Shown here in pieces: positions 25,470 through 34,821 of a DNA stretch of 64,000 nt. Positions within the stretch are counted from its first letter, which is position 1. Each line of letters opens with the position of its first letter. The notes below the pieces were generated by a model. The model saw only the letters and a program-made list of their open reading frames with translations, made no database searches and was not told the origin of the DNA. The stretch comes from DASWJZ01 sp963814905. GTDB lineage: Bacteria; Pseudomonadota; Alphaproteobacteria; Rhizobiales; Afifellaceae. The position numbers and the translations under genes were made by a program. Location of the stretch: the NCBI GenBank assembly GCA_963814905.1, contig CAWFEM010000012.1:1-64000 (forward strand). The letters are read 5' to 3'.

Positions 25470-26819
25470 CTACTGGTAGCTTTTCAGCCAAGTCTTGTAG
25501 AGCTCGACATCCGCGGCGTGCAGGCTGCGCCACTTCGTAATGACGTCTTCGTATGTCTGGGCGGCCTGATCGACGGTCATGTCGCCGCCGAGGATTCCCT
25601 GGAAGATCACGAAGTTGGCGTTCACGTCTAGATCGATCGGATAGTAGTTCGCCGAGTAGTAGGCGACCTGCTCACGCCCGAACTGCGCGAGCTTCGCGTC
25701 CGTGTCGCGGACCACAGTCGTGATGTCCCACCGCTGGTCGATCGGGAGCGTCCCGCCGGCGTAGAGTCCATTCAGCCGATCCTGGTTGTGCAGGAAAGCC
25801 ATGAAGCTGCCGGCCAACTGCTTGTCGGAAGCGAACTGAGTGACCTGGAACCCGGGCGTGTCGACGGTGATCTGGTCGCCGAGGTCGAGGCCGGAGAAGT
25901 TCGGCACCTTCATCACGCCGGGGTTCTTGCCGGCTTCGATCATCGACTTGATCGTCTGCAGGTAGCCGGGCGAGGCGATCACCATCGCGGCTTCTCCCGC
26001 TTCGAAGCGATTGAGCGCGTCGGCGAGGAGTGTCGAGTTGGTGTCGTTGTTCACGTAGGGCTTCAGCTCGACCACCTTTTCGATCCACGACTTCCATTTG
26101 TCGGAGGTGAAGTCGCCGTCGATGACCATGGCGATGAGTTCCGGCACCGTATAGAGCTGGTGCTGCAGGCCGACGCTGGCGATCTCTCCGCCGAAGCCGT
26201 CCTTCAGGCCGACAACGACCGGAGTGATCCCCGCCGCCTTGATCTTCTCGCAGTCGGCGATGAATTCCGCCCACGTCATCGGCGGCTTCTCCGGATCGAG
26301 CCCGGCCTGCTTGAAAAGATCCTTGTTGTAGACGACCGGGAAGAGCCGGTATTCGAACGGGTAGATCCACGTCTTGCCGTCGAAGCTTGTCCCGGCGATC
26401 GAGGGAACCAATTCCAGGTCGGACGACGACAGCACTTCCTCATTCGGGACGATGCAGCCGGCCCACACCATCTCCAGCGACCAGGTGCCCCCCCAATTGT
26501 ACCAGATGTCGGGCCCGCTGCCGCCGCGGCAGGCCGTCTTCTGCAGCGTGTTGTAGGTGTCGACCGGCTGCAGCACCGTTTTCACGGTAACGTTCGGGTA
26601 TTTCTCCTGGTAGAGCTTGACCGATTCGGACATCCAGTCCTCGATCCCGGGGACTTCCTGGTTGCCGAGCCACCAAACCGTCAAGGTTTTCTCGCCCGCG
26701 GCGGACGCATCGAACTCGCTGCCGAGCCCCTGCGCCATGCCCTCCGCGGTCGTCATCGCCACGCCTGACACCACCAACGCGGCGCCGAGCACGGACTTGC
26801 CGAAGAGTTCTCTAATCAT
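25470..26819 (-). CDS. ABC transporter substrate-binding protein (sugar, family 1)
   Basis: 449 residues. Signal peptide (about residues 1-29, hydrophobic ALVVSGVAMTTAEGMA) followed by a family 1 extracellular solute-binding fold: KTLTVWWLGNQEVPG, YNWGGTWSLEMVWAG, SFDGKTWIYPFEYRLFPVVY, NKDLFKQAGLDPEKPPMTW and NRFEAGEAAMVIASPGY. These are typical of carbohydrate importers of the UgpB/MalE type. It lies upstream of the two permease genes in transcription order permease MalF-type, MalG-type, binding protein; all three are read from the O2 promoter. The ATPase partner is in the divergent operon at 21734. Confidence 0.88.
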   Translation of the reverse strand: MIRELFGKSVLGAALVVSGVAMTTAEGMAQGLGSEFDASAAGEKTLTVWWLGNQEVPGIEDWMSESVKLYQEKYPNVTVKTVLQPVDTYNTLQKTACRGGSGPDIWYNWGGTWSLEMVWAGCIVPNEEVLSSSDLELVPSIAGTSFDGKTWIYPFEYRLFPVVYNKDLFKQAGLDPEKPPMTWAEFIADCEKIKAAGITPVVVGLKDGFGGEIASVGLQHQLYTVPELIAMVIDGDFTSDKWKSWIEKVVELKPYVNNDTNSTLLADALNRFEAGEAAMVIASPGYLQTIKSMIEAGKNPGVMKVPNFSGLDLGDQITVDTPGFQVTQFASDKQLAGSFMAFLHNQDRLNGLYAGGTLPIDQRWDITTVVRDTDAKLAQFGREQVAYYSANYYPIDLDVNANFVIFQGILGGDMTVDQAAQTYEDVITKWRSLHAADVELYKTWLKSYQ

Positions 26820-26877
26820 GTCACCCTCTCTGTTGTGTTGAGGATCCGCCGATGCAGTTCCGCTGCCCCGTTTCGTT

Positions 26878-27738
26878 TCATCCCTTGATGCCCCCCGCGG
26901 TTAGACCGCGGATGAAGAAGCGCTGGCCGACGAGGTAGAGTGCCAGCATCGGGATTGCGGCCAGGATCATCCCCGCCATCACGACGGGAACGTCGTGCCG
27001 GTAACGGGAATTGAAGAGCGTGAGACCGACCATCAGCGTGCGAAGCGTCTGGTCCTGAAGGAAGATCACCGCAATCAGCACCTCGTTCCATACCCACAGG
27101 GACTGGACGATGCCGACGGTCATCAGGGCCGGCAGCGACAGCGGCAGCACGATCTCCCAAAAGATGCGCCACGGCCTCGCGCCGTCGATGCGCGCGGCTT
27201 CGATCAGCGGTCGCGAGATGGTCGCGAAGAAACTCGCCAGCAGGAACGTCGAGAAGGGGAGCGTGATGCCGGCGTAAATGACGATGACGGTGTGGTAGGT
27301 GTTGAGTTGCTTCAGATGAACGACCAACTCGAAGATCGGCACGACCAGCACGATCGGCGGCACGACCAGGAGCGCGATCAGGAGCACGAAGATGAAAGGC
27401 CCCGGTCGCCAGCGCATGAGGCTCAGGGGATAGGCCGCGAAGGCGGCGAGGATTGTCGAAAGGCCGACCGACGCGGCCGTCACCAGAACGGAATTGAGAA
27501 GCCAGGTAAGAAGGTCGCCTCCCGCCATGGCGTTGGCGAAGCTCGAAAGCACCGGGGTCTGCGGTAGCCCGATCCGATTGACGATGTACTCCTGCTGCGT
27601 CTTGAAGGCGTTGACCAGCATGAAATAGACGGGGAGGAGCGCGAGCAGGCAGAAGCCGAGCAGAACCGCGTGGCGGCTTGCCGCGCCGACGGCGCGACGC
27701 GACACGAGAGGCGGCCGGACGGCGTCAATCGTAGGCAT
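26878..27738 (-). CDS. Carbohydrate ABC permease (MalG type)
   Basis: 286 residues with six membrane segments, binding-protein-dependent permease domain with the EAA loop EAARIDGARPWRIFWEIVLP (about residues 190-210). Its start overlaps the end of the MalF-type gene by 14 bp. With that protein it would form the transmembrane channel for the sugar substrate bound by the 25470 product. Confidence 0.88.
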   Translation of the reverse strand: MPTIDAVRPPLVSRRAVGAASRHAVLLGFCLLALLPVYFMLVNAFKTQQEYIVNRIGLPQTPVLSSFANAMAGGDLLTWLLNSVLVTAASVGLSTILAAFAAYPLSLMRWRPGPFIFVLLIALLVVPPIVLVVPIFELVVHLKQLNTYHTVIVIYAGITLPFSTFLLASFFATISRPLIEAARIDGARPWRIFWEIVLPLSLPALMTVGIVQSLWVWNEVLIAVIFLQDQTLRTLMVGLTLFNSRYRHDVPVVMAGMILAAIPMLALYLVGQRFFIRGLTAGGIKG

Positions 27739-28639
27739 TGGCCGTAATCCACCGACCGACCCAGAGGCGGGCGACGATCAGGATCGAAACAATGCCGAGG
27801 AGTACCACTCCGGCGGCCGAACCGACCCCTATGACGTTGTTCGTAAAGACCTGCTGGAAGATGTCGTACTCGGTGACGACCGTGCTGTTCATCGGGCCGC
27901 CAAGCGTCATCACGTAGATATACGCGAAGACCCAAGACAACATGTTGATAAGCTCGACGATGGCATAGAAGACCAGCGCCGGGGCGAGCTGCGGCACAGT
28001 GATGTGCCGGAAGATGCGCCACCAGCGGGCGCCGTCGACCCGCGCGGATTCGAAATACTCTTCGCTTACGCTCGTCAGCCGCGCCAGGCAGAGGACAATG
28101 CCGAAGCCGAGCTCCTTCCAGATGATGACGAACATGATCGTCGGCATGGCCCAGGCCGGGCTGCCGAGCCAATCGCGCGCAAGCACGTCGAGTCCCATGC
28201 CGCGCAGCCATACGTTGAAGACGCCGTTGTATTCGAAAATGTAGCCGAACACGATGCCGACTACCGGGATGGACAGGATGTAGGGAACGAACAGGATCGT
28301 CCGATAGACGCGCCAGCCGGTCGGCCGCTCGAACAGGATCGCCGCGATCAGCGCACTAAGCACGACCAAGATCGGCACGCAGAAGAAGAGCTTCAGATTG
28401 TTCAGGATGGCGCCGATGAAGAGCGAGTCGCTAAAGAGGTACCGGTAGTTCGCCAGCCCGACAAAACTGGAGGGGACAAACGGCGACGGGCTGACGTTCT
28501 GGACGCTGTATTTGAAGAGGAGGGCAACAGGAAAGGCGAAGACCATTCCGATGAAGAAGATCATCGGAGCGGCATACAACCACGGGAGCCAACCCTTTAC
28601 CTTCACGTCCCTGACGCCTCCAGCGGAACTCCTGGTCAC
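27725..28639 (-). CDS. Carbohydrate ABC permease (MalF type)
   Basis: 304 residues, six membrane segments, EAA loop FESARVDGARWWRIFRHITVP. A GTG at 28639 starts the longest reasonable frame; another GTG ten codons in (VKVKGWLPWLYAAP) is possible. First gene of the transport operon, 88 bp after the O2 operator on the minus strand. It heteropairs with the MalG-type permease. Confidence 0.87.
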   Translation of the reverse strand: MTRSSAGGVRDVKVKGWLPWLYAAPMIFFIGMVFAFPVALLFKYSVQNVSPSPFVPSSFVGLANYRYLFSDSLFIGAILNNLKLFFCVPILVVLSALIAAILFERPTGWRVYRTILFVPYILSIPVVGIVFGYIFEYNGVFNVWLRGMGLDVLARDWLGSPAWAMPTIMFVIIWKELGFGIVLCLARLTSVSEEYFESARVDGARWWRIFRHITVPQLAPALVFYAIVELINMLSWVFAYIYVMTLGGPMNSTVVTEYDIFQQVFTNNVIGVGSAAGVVLLGIVSILIVARLWVGRWITANAYD

Positions 28640-28726
28640 ATCGGAAAGCCGGCAAGGCTGAGGTCGGAGCGCGCCGTCCGCGGAGCCCGACGCCGCAGCG
28701 ACCCCTCGCTCTGCGGCTCAATCTAC

Positions 28727-28758
28727 TGTAACGTTACATCATCTTGCCCGACTGTCAA
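28727..28758 (-). promoter_or_regulatory. Promoter with LacI-type operator O2 (ABC transport operon)
   Basis: Perfect 12-bp palindrome TGTAACGTTACA at 28727-28738. On the minus strand, TTGACA (28753-28758) lies 14-16 bp upstream of the operator/-10 region. Between O2 and O3 (28759-28938) I see nothing else. Confidence 0.72.
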
Positions 28759-28938
28759 ACGCGTGCCTCGGCCCGCGGCGTGGCGGGTCAACAATTCTTG
28801 GACGTCCGAGGTGAGGACGGCGGTGGGAAAGGTGAATTGTTGATGTCGATGAAGCAGCTAAGTCCATGCGCGGCGCAAAGAAAAAAAGTAAGGTGCGACA
28901 CGGCTATGCCGGGCAGGGAGTCTTGCAGGTGCGCTCAC

Positions 28939-28973
28939 TTGACAAGCGGCGCGCGCCCGAGTGTAACGTTAAA
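28939..28973 (+). promoter_or_regulatory. Promoter with LacI-type operator O3 (RraA-like gene)
   Basis: TTGACA at 28939-28944, 17-bp spacer, TGTAAC at 28962-28967. The palindrome TGTAACGTTAAA (28962-28973) covers the -10 element. Confidence 0.72.
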
Positions 28974-29008
28974 TCGTTGACCGGAAAGTGACTCTTTCGG
29001 GGGAAGCG

Positions 29009-29668
29009 GTGACTAATCATCCTTTTGAAATCATGCGCCAGCAGTTCTTTTCGGCTCTGCTGTCCGACACGCTCAACTCGCTCGGATACATGTCGCAGGC
29101 GTTGCCCGCGCGCATCAGGCCGCTCGACGAAGAGCTCATCATGGTCGGGCGCGCGCGCACCGCTCAATTTGAGGATGTTTACGAGCTGCCCACGGAAGAC
29201 AACCCCTACGAGCTCGAGATCACGCTGGTCGACAGTCTTCGGCCGGACGACGTCGCGGTCATGAGCTGTGGAACGAGCGGCCGCATCGCTCCGTGGGGGG
29301 CGCTGCTCAGCACCGCGTCGCAGGCACGCGGCGCTACAGGGGCGGTGATGGACGGGCTTGTCCGCGACATCCGCGACATCCGTGCGATGAAATTTCCTGT
29401 CTTCCACGGCGGTATCTGTCCGCTCGACAGCAAGGGTCGCGGCAAAATCGTCGCGCTTGATGTCCCCGTTGAATGCTTCGGGGTCGCGGTGTCGCCCGGC
29501 GACTTGATCTTCGGCGATGCGGATGGCTGTGTCGTCATTCCGCGAGCGATCGAGGACGAGGTCGTCCGGCTGGCGACCGAGCGCCTCAAGGACGAGCGGA
29601 ACGCAATCGAGGCACTCCGCAGCGGGCGGCTTCTGACCGACGTGTTCGCAGAGTACCGCGTGCTCTAG
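29009..29668 (+). CDS. RraA-like family protein
   Basis: 219 residues of the RraA/HMG-aldolase family: LLSDTLNSLGYMSQALPARIRPL, the glycine-rich STASQARGATGAVMDGLVRD, and GDLIFGDADGCVVIP. The family includes the RNase E inhibitor RraA, 4-hydroxy-4-methyl-2-oxoglutarate aldolase and many uncharacterised catabolic lyases. Next to a sugar importer and dehydratase, an aldolase or lyase role is far more likely than RNase regulation. The GTG at 29009 follows GGGGGAAG; an upstream GTG at 28988 would add seven residues. Driven by the O3 promoter and followed by the LacI-type regulator gene 111 bp later. Confidence 0.82.
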   Translation: MTNHPFEIMRQQFFSALLSDTLNSLGYMSQALPARIRPLDEELIMVGRARTAQFEDVYELPTEDNPYELEITLVDSLRPDDVAVMSCGTSGRIAPWGALLSTASQARGATGAVMDGLVRDIRDIRAMKFPVFHGGICPLDSKGRGKIVALDVPVECFGVAVSPGDLIFGDADGCVVIPRAIEDEVVRLATERLKDERNAIEALRSGRLLTDVFAEYRVL

Positions 29669-29779
29669 CCGGCTCGCCGCAGGCAGGGTCGCGACGCGGT
29701 CGTTTAAATGTCGGCAGCTTGAGGACGGAGAAGGGGATCGGTATCCTTCAAAACTTGGCGGACCGGCACAGAGCGATTC

Positions 29780-30838
29780 ATGACAACACGCAAGGGGAAG
29801 CTTGGGCGCGCTCGCGCTCCCGGTCAGGTGACTCTACGCGATGTCGCAGCAGCGGCGGGTGTTTCGCCGATGTCGGTGTCGAATTTCATCAACGCCCGCC
29901 ACAACACGATGCGCACGGAGACTCGGACGCGCATCGAGGCGGCGATCAACCGCCTCGGCTATCGGCCGCACGCCGCCGCGCGCAATCTCCGTCTCGCGCA
30001 GCGCCTTTCGATCGGCATGCTGATCGTCGACAAGGCGCCCCTCTATCTCGCCGACCCGTTCACAACTCATATCGTCGCCGGCCTGAGCAATCGTCTCGAC
30101 ACCGACGGCTACGGCCTCCAATTGCAGGGAATCTCCCCGGATGCGTTCAGCGTCTCGCCGCTGATCCGTGACATCCGCACGGACGCACTGTGCCTTCTGC
30201 TCTCCGGCTCCGATCGGGCGCGTCGCGCCATCGTGAAGAGCCTGCTCCTGCTTGGGCAGCCGCTGCTTCTCTTCCAGGAGACCTTCAAGATTGCCGGCGC
30301 GGATTTGTGCGTCCTTCACCAGGACGACCGCGAGGGTGGCCGGCTCGTGGCGGCCGAGGTGCTTCGCCGCGGGGTGAAGAGCGTCGTGGCCCTCGTGCCG
30401 CAGACGGTGTGGCCTGCAATCGGCGAGCGGCTGGCGGGCATGCGCCAGGTAATCTCTGCGGCGCCTGGCAAGCCTCAGTTCCGGGTTGTCAGATGCGGCA
30501 ATGCCGACATGACCGATACGAAGGCCGCGCTCGCCGCCGACATCGCCGCCAACGGATTTCCCGACGCAGTCCTTGCCGGCAACGATCAGATGGGTATCGC
30601 CGCCATGAAGCTCGTCATCGAGCACGGCAAGCGGGTCCCCCGGGACGTCGCCATCACCGGGTTCAACGCGTTCGATTTCTGGGAATACACGGACCCTGTT
30701 CTCACCACGGTTCGGTCGCCGGCCTATGAGATGGGCTCGCGCGGAGGCGAAGAGATCCTGAAGCGCTTGACCAGTGGCGCCTTCGCGAAGCGCCAGATTA
30801 CGTTCCCGGTCTCGCTTCAGCGCGGCACCTCCACCTGA
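29780..30838 (+). CDS. LacI family transcriptional regulator
   Basis: 352 residues. N-terminal LacI HTH: VTLRDVAAAAGVSPMSVSNF followed by the hinge block GYRPHAAARNLRLAQR, then a periplasmic-binding-protein-like effector domain (about residues 70-345, with PDAVLAGNDQMGIAAMKL and the C-terminal ITGFNAFDF). It is the only LacI-type regulator in the window and sits centrally among four AACGTT-centred operators (O1 to O4). All four overlap the -10 box of their promoters, so it is probably the repressor of both hydantoinase operons, the ABC operon and its own upstream neighbour. The inducer is presumably the imported compound. Confidence 0.88.
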   Translation: MTTRKGKLGRARAPGQVTLRDVAAAAGVSPMSVSNFINARHNTMRTETRTRIEAAINRLGYRPHAAARNLRLAQRLSIGMLIVDKAPLYLADPFTTHIVAGLSNRLDTDGYGLQLQGISPDAFSVSPLIRDIRTDALCLLLSGSDRARRAIVKSLLLLGQPLLLFQETFKIAGADLCVLHQDDREGGRLVAAEVLRRGVKSVVALVPQTVWPAIGERLAGMRQVISAAPGKPQFRVVRCGNADMTDTKAALAADIAANGFPDAVLAGNDQMGIAAMKLVIEHGKRVPRDVAITGFNAFDFWEYTDPVLTTVRSPAYEMGSRGGEEILKRLTSGAFAKRQITFPVSLQRGTST

Positions 30839-30911
30839 GCCGCCCTTGCGGGGTCGCAGGTCGTAGCTACAAACGGCAGGAGTGCACCGGCGCGGAAGCG
30901 GCCCGAGTTCG

Positions 30912-30940
30912 TTGACGCTCATTTACTTTAACGTTATAGT
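30912..30940 (+). promoter_or_regulatory. Promoter with LacI-type operator O4 (hyuA2 operon)
   Basis: TTGACG at 30912-30917, 17-bp spacer, TATAGT at 30935-30940. The palindrome TTTAACGTTATA at 30927-30938 overlaps the -10 and equals O1 exactly over 12 bases. Confidence 0.72.
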
Positions 30941-31003
30941 AGATGTCCCTAGCGAAGGCGATGGGGTCACGCACGGGGAGCAAAGTCACAGAGAGTCGGC
31001 TTC

Positions 31004-33043
31004 GTGACTGTCGTATTGGGCATCGACACTGGCGGCACGTTTACCGACCTCGTGGCGGTCGATCTCGCCAGTGGACGGACTGATATAGCGAAGGTCTCGT
31101 CCACGCCGGAACGTCCCTGGCAGGCGGTCCTTGAAGCGATCCTCGCCTCCGGTTCTGACCCGGACCTTGTCTCATCGCTGACGCTTGGCACCACCGTTGG
31201 AACCAATGCGATTCTGCAACGCCGCGGCGCGCGCGTCATCTACATCACGACGCGCGGCTTCGAGGATATTCCATTCATTCAGCGCATCCAGCGCAAGCAC
31301 CTCTATGATCTGCAATGGCAGAAGCCGAAGCCCTTCTGCCGCAGGGAGGACTGTATTGGCGTCGTCGAGCGCGTTGACGCTGGGGGTCGCATTGTGCGCG
31401 CCCTGGACGAAGCCGCCTTGGAGGATCTGGCCGTCGCAGTTCGAGGGCGGCTCGCGGCCGAACCGGATGCTCCATGGAGCATCGCGGTCAACCTTCTGTT
31501 CAGCTTCGCCAACCCTGTCCACGAGGAGATCATCGGCGATTTTCTGGCGGACTGTTTTCCCGGCTTGCCATGCTCGCTCAGTCACCGGGTATCCCCGGTG
31601 TGGCGAGAATACGAGCGCGGGACCACGGTTTGCGCCGATGCCTTCCTGAAGCCGATAGTGGCTCCGTTCGCGGTCGGCTGTGCGGACGAGGTTTCCGGCG
31701 CCGGCGTGAAGGCCCCGGTGACGTTGATGAAGTCGAACGGGGGACGCGTCGCCGCTACGGCCGCCGCCGAGCGCCCGATCGACCTCGTGCTGTCGGGCCT
31801 TGCGGGCGGGATGATCGCCGCGCGCCACTATGCCCGCCTTCTCGGCCTGCCGCATGCGATCAGCCTCGACATGGGCGGCACAAGCGCCGACGTCGGGCTC
31901 GTGCAGCAAGGGGAGATATCGTTTGGCTCCGAATTCGAAGTGGAATTCGGCCTGAGCGTCGCCACACCGATCGTCGACATCCATACGATCGGCGCCGGCG
32001 GTTCTTCAATTGCGGCGATCGATCCCGGCGGCCGCCTCGCGGTCGGCCCGGCGAGCGCGGGCGCAGACCCGGGACCGGCATGTTACGGGCGAGGCGGCAC
32101 TGCACCGACCGTCACGGACGCCAACCTCGTGATCGGGCGCCTCGATCCGGACTTTTTTCTGGGTGGGGCCCTCAGGCTGAAGCCGGACCTGGCACACAAA
32201 AGCATTGGTGACCTTGCTGCGACGGTCGGCCTGACGCCCGAGGATACCGCCTTGGCGATCCTCGACATCGCCGCGGAGAACATGGCCAACGCGATTCGCA
32301 TGATCACCGTCGAGCGGGGTCTCGACGTGAGGGATTTCGCGCTGCTCGCCTTCGGTGGCGCCGGACCGCTTCACGCCATCGCGGTTGCCGACAGCCTTGG
32401 CATTGGGACCATCGTCGTACCGCCCAATCCGGGGACCGTCTCCGCACTGGGCGCCTTGCTCGCCACGCCGCGCGTCGACCGGCGCTGGACGCGGCCGTTC
32501 CGCTCCACCGCAGTCGACCTCACCGTGGTTGGGGATGCCTTTGCGCGAATGGCTGCCGACGCCCGCAGCGAGCTCAGCCGCGAGGGAGTCGATGACCCGA
32601 CCTTTCTCCGGTCAGTCTCCATGCGTTACCATGGACAGAATTTCGAGCAGGAGATCCCGCTCCCCGAAGGACCGATCACGCCTGAGAGCGTCGTCGAGCT
32701 GTCGAACCGATTCCACGCGCGCCACGAAGAGCTCTACGGCTACGCGCTCAGAGAGCATGTGCTGGAACTGGTGCATTTTGCGCTGACGGCCGTGGGAAGC
32801 GATCGGGCGATCGAGCTGCGCGCGCCGGCTGTCTCCGGACAGCCGGACAGCGTCCGCTCCGTTCTCTTCCGCGGGCCAGGGTGGGTCGCCACGAGCATCC
32901 TGGCGCGTGGCCGCCTTTCCCACGGCGATATCGTCGAGGGGCCGGCAATTATCGCCGAGATGACTTCGACGACGCTGGTTCCCCCGGGCTTCACCGCGCG
33001 CGTCGCGAGCGCCGATACCCTTCTGCTGGAGCGGCGCCGATGA
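31004..33043 (+). CDS. Hydantoinase/oxoprolinase family protein, HyuA-type subunit (set 2)
   Basis: 679 residues. Same architecture as the gene at 16603: GIDTGGTFTDLVAVD, GTTVGTNAILQRRGARV, ISLDMGGTSADVGLV, GPASAGADPGPACYG and FGGAGPLHAIAVA. The eight N-terminal residues (VTVVLGID) are the same as in set 1, but the proteins diverge strongly beyond motifs, so this is an old duplication or separate recruitment rather than recent copying. GTG start. Coupled by ATGA overlap to HyuB. Operator O4 lies 64 bp upstream. Confidence 0.88.
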   Translation: MTVVLGIDTGGTFTDLVAVDLASGRTDIAKVSSTPERPWQAVLEAILASGSDPDLVSSLTLGTTVGTNAILQRRGARVIYITTRGFEDIPFIQRIQRKHLYDLQWQKPKPFCRREDCIGVVERVDAGGRIVRALDEAALEDLAVAVRGRLAAEPDAPWSIAVNLLFSFANPVHEEIIGDFLADCFPGLPCSLSHRVSPVWREYERGTTVCADAFLKPIVAPFAVGCADEVSGAGVKAPVTLMKSNGGRVAATAAAERPIDLVLSGLAGGMIAARHYARLLGLPHAISLDMGGTSADVGLVQQGEISFGSEFEVEFGLSVATPIVDIHTIGAGGSSIAAIDPGGRLAVGPASAGADPGPACYGRGGTAPTVTDANLVIGRLDPDFFLGGALRLKPDLAHKSIGDLAATVGLTPEDTALAILDIAAENMANAIRMITVERGLDVRDFALLAFGGAGPLHAIAVADSLGIGTIVVPPNPGTVSALGALLATPRVDRRWTRPFRSTAVDLTVVGDAFARMAADARSELSREGVDDPTFLRSVSMRYHGQNFEQEIPLPEGPITPESVVELSNRFHARHEELYGYALREHVLELVHFALTAVGSDRAIELRAPAVSGQPDSVRSVLFRGPGWVATSILARGRLSHGDIVEGPAIIAEMTSTTLVPPGFTARVASADTLLLERRR

Positions 33044-34821
33044 ACGTAGGAAAGACGGCTCTGGACCAGGTGACCCTGACCGTGATCGACAATGCGATCG
33101 GCACGGTCTGCATGGAGATGGCGGCGGCCATGCGGCGAACGGCCTATTCGCCGATATTCAACGAGGGGCTGGACTTCACCTGCGTCGTGTTCGACCGCCA
33201 CGGCGAACTGATCGGGCAGGCAGAGATGAACCCGGCGCTCATCGCGCCGGGCCTGTTCGGCATGCGCTGGCTGCTTGAGGAGGTCGGCCCGGAGACGCTC
33301 GAGCCCGGCGACGTCGTCGTGATGAACGATCCCTACCGCGGCTGCGCGCATCTCCCCGAACACACGCTTGTGCGGCCGATGTTCCACGACGGAAAGCTCG
33401 CCGGATTCACCGGCGTGGTGGCTCATGTCTCTGAGATCGGCGGCATGGCCGTCGGCTCCTTCGCTGCGGACGCGGTCGACGTGTTTCAGGAGGGGCTCCG
33501 CTTGCCGCCCGTGCATCTGATGCGGCGCGGCGAATATGTCAAAGACGTGTGGAGGATCCTGCTCTCCAACCATCGGACGCCCGACACGAGCTGGGGTGAC
33601 TTCCACGCCATGCTAGGTGCTCTGCATACGGGCGACCGCCGAATGGCGGGGCTGATCGACCGCTACGGCATGGAGCTTTTCGAGGCGGCGACGACGGAGC
33701 TCTGCGACCATGCCGAGCGCTGGGTGCGTGCCGCAATTCGCGATCTTCCCGACGGCACGTTCCATTTCGAGGACGTGATGGACGACGACGGCAGCGGCGC
33801 GGGTCCGATCATCTTCCGCGTCGCCGTGACAATCGATGGCGACGAGGCTGTCATCGACTATACGGGAACTGCGCCGCAGACCCGCGGCCCGATCAACACG
33901 ACCTATGTGGTGGCGGCGTCAGCCGCCTACAACGCTATCTTCCAGATCATCGGGCCGCACGTCCCACGGAACGGCGGCACCTATCGGCCGATCACAATTG
34001 TCGCGCCCCCCGGCAGCGCTGTGAACGTCACTTATCCCGGTCCGAGCGTGGGCGGACAGACCGAGACGCATCCCCGCCTACTCGACATGATCGAGGGGGG
34101 CGCCCTGTCACAGGCGCTGCCGGAGCGCGTCGCCGCCGCCGGAGGAGGCTCCTCCTGCAACTTCCTGTTCGGCGGCGTGCATCCTGAGACGGGCGAATAT
34201 TATGCGCACTATCACTTCGAAGGTATCGGCTGGGGCGGACGCTACGCGACCGATGGTAACGAGAGCCAGTGCGTGCCGCATGGCAACTGCCAGAACACGC
34301 CGGTCGAGATCCTCGAGACGCGCTATCCGCTGTTGCACGAATGCTATGCACTACGCACCGACTCCGGTGGCGCCGGCCGCACGCGAGGCGGGCGCGGCAC
34401 ACGCCGGATGTTCACGATTCGCGCGTCGGAGATGCGGGTGTCCGCGCTCTTCGACCGCACTGACTCGCGGCCCTGGGGGCTCTTCGGCGGCCTTGAGGGC
34501 GATAACGCTCGGGTACTCGTCCGTCGAGCCGGCGAGTCTGACTTCCGGACGTTCGCCGAGGCGTTCGGCAAGATCAGCGCGTCGAAATTCACCAACGTGA
34601 TACTGCGCGAAGGCGACGAGGTGCTGATCGACAGCCCGGGAGGGGGCGGCTACGGGCCGCCGCTCGAACGCGCTACCGGACTGGTGGCGAAGGACGTCAG
34701 CTTCGGCGCCGTGTCGGTCGAAGCGGCGCGCAAGCTTTACGGTGTGGTCGTCAGCGGAGGTCCGGGCGCGGCGACAGTCGACGAGGCGGCGACGAGGGCT
34801 CTCAGGGAGGCGCGGCCGTGA
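33040..34821 (+). CDS. Hydantoinase B/oxoprolinase family protein, HyuB-type subunit (set 2)
   Basis: 593 residues. Conserved blocks: SPIFNEGLDFTCVVFDRHGE, VVMNDPYRGCAHLPEHTL, VAHVSEIGGMAVGSFAADAV, WGDFHAMLGAL, SVGGQTETHPRLLDMI and SGGAGRTRGGRGTRRM. ATG at 33040 overlaps the HyuA stop. A longer in-frame opening further upstream (to 32881) runs inside HyuA and is rejected. Partner of the 31004 protein; followed with a four-base overlap by the small zinc-ribbon gene. Confidence 0.88.
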   Translation: MNVGKTALDQVTLTVIDNAIGTVCMEMAAAMRRTAYSPIFNEGLDFTCVVFDRHGELIGQAEMNPALIAPGLFGMRWLLEEVGPETLEPGDVVVMNDPYRGCAHLPEHTLVRPMFHDGKLAGFTGVVAHVSEIGGMAVGSFAADAVDVFQEGLRLPPVHLMRRGEYVKDVWRILLSNHRTPDTSWGDFHAMLGALHTGDRRMAGLIDRYGMELFEAATTELCDHAERWVRAAIRDLPDGTFHFEDVMDDDGSGAGPIIFRVAVTIDGDEAVIDYTGTAPQTRGPINTTYVVAASAAYNAIFQIIGPHVPRNGGTYRPITIVAPPGSAVNVTYPGPSVGGQTETHPRLLDMIEGGALSQALPERVAAAGGGSSCNFLFGGVHPETGEYYAHYHFEGIGWGGRYATDGNESQCVPHGNCQNTPVEILETRYPLLHECYALRTDSGGAGRTRGGRGTRRMFTIRASEMRVSALFDRTDSRPWGLFGGLEGDNARVLVRRAGESDFRTFAEAFGKISASKFTNVILREGDEVLIDSPGGGGYGPPLERATGLVAKDVSFGAVSVEAARKLYGVVVSGGPGAATVDEAATRALREARP

